Assembly: GCA_035236585.1 (NCBI GenBank)
Contig: CP141139.1
Coordinates: 54,443,217 to 54,507,216 of the forward strand
Reading direction: 5' to 3'
Length of the DNA: 64,000 nucleotides
Origin: Warburgia ugandensis
Taxonomy: Eukaryota; Streptophyta; Magnoliopsida; Canellales; Canellaceae
Shown: positions 60,636 to 64,000 of the stretch, piece by piece
Layout: each line of letters begins with the position of its first letter
Numbering within the stretch: position 1 is the first letter of the stretch
Made by a program: the position numbers and the translations under genes
The notes under the pieces: model-generated
What the model was told of the DNA's origin: nothing
Databases searched by the model: none
Seen by the model: only the letters and a program-made list of their open reading frames with translations

Positions 60636-62309
60636 AAATCCTCAACAATGGTGCCAAAAACTTGATGTGCTTCAATAATTATAGCAAGTGCAGAGGTCTA
60701 TTGGAGTATAGACCAACAAATACAAGTTAATCCCGCAAGGACAATTTTAGAAAATTTAAGTAAGACTAAAGTTATTTTAACTTTTACCTTGCCAATCAAA
60801 GGAAAGTAAAGATTCTTAGCATAAAAAATAGACAAGCAAATTAGAAGAAGTAAACTAGTAAGAAAAAACCACTAGTTTACATGAACAAGAAAAGAAATAC
60901 ATGAGCAAGTAAAGACAAAAATGTAAAGAAAACTTCTTCAACAGGAGCTTGTATACATCTCTTCAACTCATATTACACTAGATTAGCACCAAGCTATTCT
61001 CATCTATAACCCATCATGCCACCACCCAAAAGTCAAATCCCTTTCCAATGATTCTTAGGAATGAAGTGCTATGGAAGCTATAGAAAAGAGATGCCTAACA
61101 ATCTCCCTAAAAGATCACCACCATTATAAGAAGAAAATAAGAAGATGGAGTGAAATTATACAAATAAAAAATGTTTCTTCTTCTTAGCTAGATAGTCTAC
61201 AATATAGGGTGGCTTTTAAGGAAAGAAGCAAAGAGAATTTTAGAGGTCATTCATCTTAAGGAAGAGTTAGCCACAGAAGAGGCTTCCAACCTTAAGATGA
61301 ACTAGAAGGAAAACATGAAAATGGCCCTTGGCTTAGGACTCACCAATTCTAAAATTAGGAGATGAGGAAAGAACTGGGTATGTACCTTTGACAGGTGTCC
61401 TACTCATTAGCATGATGCCTTTAGCTAGGAATTTGGATGGCTTCATGGAGGAATTTGGTTTTTCTCAACCATTACTTTAGGAATGGAATGAATCCTTGTT
61501 GCCATAGAAAGGCACAAGGGTTCCTTTTCTTTTTATTCCAAAATCCCAATAAGAAAAGAAAGAAGAAAAGAGAAGAATGCATGGAAGAGTAAGGCACAGA
61601 GTGTGCATGCAAATCAAATAAGAAAAGAGATTGTGCATGGGATCGATAGAAGAAGTGAAGGACACAAGGTGCGAGTGAAATGGAAGTGTGTGCATGCAAT
61701 TCTAAGCTATGTAGGGGGGGTGCTAAGGTGGTGAATGTTATGGCTATAAAACAAAAAGAAATAGGAAGTTGCATGTAAGGAAGGTTAAGCTAGAATGGAA
61801 GATCCATGGAGTTCCTAGGCGAGGAAAGGTACTTTGGTAGTGGAGAAGTGCATGAAACCCTAGGTTGAAGTATGCTATGGTCCATGAAAATGTATGAAAG
61901 AGAAAGAGAACAAAAGAAGAATGTGTGCAATCCTAGGGCATGCAAGGGAAAAACTATGCATGGAAACCTATAATGGATGATCAAGGATGTGTTCAAGCTA
62001 ATGATTAGAAGAATGAGTGCAATCCTAAGCTTGGAAGGTAACTTGGAAAGTGCATGCGAGTGAGATGATTATGCAAAAATAGAAGTAAAAGAAGGCACGA
62101 AAGGTGCATGTGTGCAAGGATTGTGGATGCTTGAAGAGAGCATGCATGTAGCCTTAGGATGGTGTGTGCAAAACTAAGTGTGCATGGAAAGACAAAAGAT
62201 AAGAAAGAGAGAATGAACTAAGACGAAAAATGGAATTATAGTCAAGACACATACCATTTCTACATGGATTGGACATGTGTTTCTATGGGAGCTTTGGTGA
62301 GGGTGATCT
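60636..62309 (-). mobile_element. Reverse-strand LTR with TGGCRCC-type primer-binding site
   Basis: On the reverse strand the sequence around 60665-60640 reads TTTTTGGCACCATTGTTGAG, close to the TTTTTGGCGCCGTTGCCGGGG found after the 5' LTR of Athila/Tat (Ogre) elements. The LTR would lie to its right, ending GAAGCACATCA. Its start is not defined because the family L LTR begins at 62310. The 61472-61996 reverse frames are short, overlapping and without a recognisable domain. Confidence 0.6.
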
Positions 62310-64000
62310 TTTAATAACCCCAATTTTTGTAAATTGATTGAGACAATTTAAAACTCTAGGCTGAAATATTAGGTTATTGTAAATTCTCTTATTATAAAGA
62401 TTAAAATATAATTTAAAACTTATAAATTATGAATGTACTCAAAAAATTGATCGAAATGACACTAAGTATGTTCATTTCCAAGTTAAAACGAAAAATCTCT
62501 AATTTTCTCAATTTTTATGAATAAAAAGGTAAAATGGTAATTTTACCCATAACAGAGATCTAGGACATCAATATTTAGAATGTACTCTGAAATACAATTC
62601 CAATGCCACTAAGTATGCTCAATTCTGAGTTCGAGAGAATAAAATGCATTTTTCTCCATAAAAGGGCAAAATGGTCCTTCAACACCTCTATGGGGCCCAC
62701 AAATGAATCCAATGGCCAAAAAAAAAGTAATGAGTAGTCAAACCACTATCAGATGATAGGGGTGAAGGAGGTAGTAGTGGAGGATCCAATGTTAATTTAA
62801 TATTCAAAAGAATTGAAACATAATTATTACAAGTAATGATGAAAAATTCAAACCATTTATAAATACATCCCCAAAAATCCTCCAAAAATGTTCATAAAAA
62901 TTAACACAAAATTATCTTGCATTTCCTAAAAAAATAGATCTAGATTCATTACCAAATTTCCAAAATTTCCAAAAATCTCTGTTCTTTCACTTTCACTTTC
63001 TCTCTCCTCTCTCCTCTCTCTAGATTGGAACAAGAGACCTAAATTCAATTAGGCACTCTATTCCAAATCAAATCTCGCCAATCACACCATCCATACTATC
63101 TTAGAATATCTTATCTACAAAAACCCCAAAGAAATTTCAAGGTCCAATGGTGCAATCAATGGGAAATCACAAAACGAGCAGTTATCGGGCAATCTTATCA
63201 TCAATGGGATATTTCTTTAAAATTGGGCTTCAAAACCTAATTTTTCTCCAATCAGGTTGGGGGATACTCTTTCCATACTTATTTCATGTTATTTTATATA
63301 ATTTTTTATTTTTCTAAAATTAGTTTTAGGTTAAAAATTATAAAAATTAAGTAAGGACAAGAACCTTTCATTTCTGTATGATGGAGGGCTCAGATGGAAA
63401 ATCTGAGCCATTCAATTGATCCCAAAGGGTCCAAAACACATAGTGTAGATTTTTTATGAAATTTCATCAAGCTTTGAGGCTTTGATTGAAGGAGAATTAA
63501 TTGGACGATCCAAAATAGACTGTCTGATCTTCTTATAAGATCTAGTTCCCAGGACGAGCAAAGGCACGCCTTTTCGTGCATGCAATCCATGTGGGGCAAC
63601 GTTCTAATAGAACGATGCGCTGAGTGATGTGGTCCTAGGTGGTGCGTTCCAACTTGCGTCCCAGTGATGGTAGGGCGGCCCGCTCCACCTGACTAGACCC
63701 GCCGCCTGACCGTTTTTTCGCTAGGCTCAGATCAAATATGGACCCTTGGAATGACTGTGAACTTCATTCTTCAATTGCTGAGTCATCTGTACTCCAAATC
63801 AAGATAAGAAAGAAGCTATGGAAAGCTTGTAATGTCTATTTTCTTCTAAAATCTTAAAATTGATAAAACTCTTCAAGAAACTTTTTGTTTTGAGGAAATA
63901 AGCTTCCAAATTTCATGATCTTCAAGATCCGAGATGATCAAATCTTGGGGATCTGATTTAATGATGAAATAATATTCAAATAAAGTGAGATCTATGATTT
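62310..64000 (+). mobile_element. Family L LTR, runs off the right edge
   Basis: It starts with TTTAATAACCCCAATTTTTG (TG of the usual TGTAATAACCCC lost) and matches the reverse-strand copy at 1-2693. From about 63080 it also matches the copy at 26760. A TATA box lies at 62858-62865 and a GC-rich stretch at about 63540-63720. The continuation lies outside the window. Confidence 0.75.
62858..62865 (+). promoter_or_regulatory. TATA box of family L LTR
   Basis: TATAAATA lies 550 bp into the LTR and is conserved with 2082-2089 on the reverse strand. Confidence 0.55.

Overview
The window is nuclear DNA of a flowering plant: AT-rich, intron-bearing and built almost wholly of transposable elements. 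I found no intact host gene, tRNA, rRNA or CRISPR array. The plant type is inferred from CACTA (En/Spm) elements with TNP2 and Transposase_24 genes, long Ty3-type LTRs primed by initiator Met-tRNA, and an RTE-type LINE with a plant-style (GAT)n tail. The species cannot be named.

Layout. 1-2693: reverse-strand LTR fragment (family L; other copies at 26.8-30.4 kb and from 62.3 kb to the window end). 2694-2847: end of another CACTA-like element. 2848-16048: an old LTR repeat (family P) carrying a PPT-LTR junction at 5014-5026 and split by CACTA element A (6684-15350). 16553-19321: solo LTR with target duplication AAGAG. 19618-23206: RTE LINE whose 995-codon frame has only three nonsense codons. 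23.2-26.8 kb: family P fragment and unassigned DNA. 26.8-30.4 kb: family L LTR. 30.5-32.0 kb: antisense Transposase_24 remnant. 33134-49523: CACTA element B, interrupted inside its TNP2 gene by a complete LTR retrotransposon (35032-43722, target duplication CTAAC). 49524-58986: CACTA element C (reverse strand), with two family P solo LTRs inside its TNP2 gene (target duplications GTGCT and TATCC). 60.6-62.3 kb: reverse-strand LTR next to a TGGCRCC-type primer-binding site. 62310-64000: family L LTR again.

Elements A, B and C belong to one CACTA family. They share subterminal arrays of a palindromic unit (ATAAGATGGTTTT/AAAACCATCTTAT), a TNP2-type transposase gene, a 190-200-bp tandem array between the two genes (A and B), and a second gene. 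B keeps the Transposase_24 half of the second gene. A keeps its 3' half, which encodes a Ulp1-like cysteine protease with consistent GT-AG introns. Each copy shows the uninterrupted form of a site that is interrupted in another, so the insertions can be ordered. B seems to have jumped into C, because C's missing Transposase_24 half lies antisense just beyond B's left end.

All coding sequence seen is transposon-derived and broken. Regulatory signals that can be supported are the LTR TATA boxes, GGCGGT/ACCGCC palindromes upstream of two of them, PBS and PPT sites, and the CACTA subterminal arrays.
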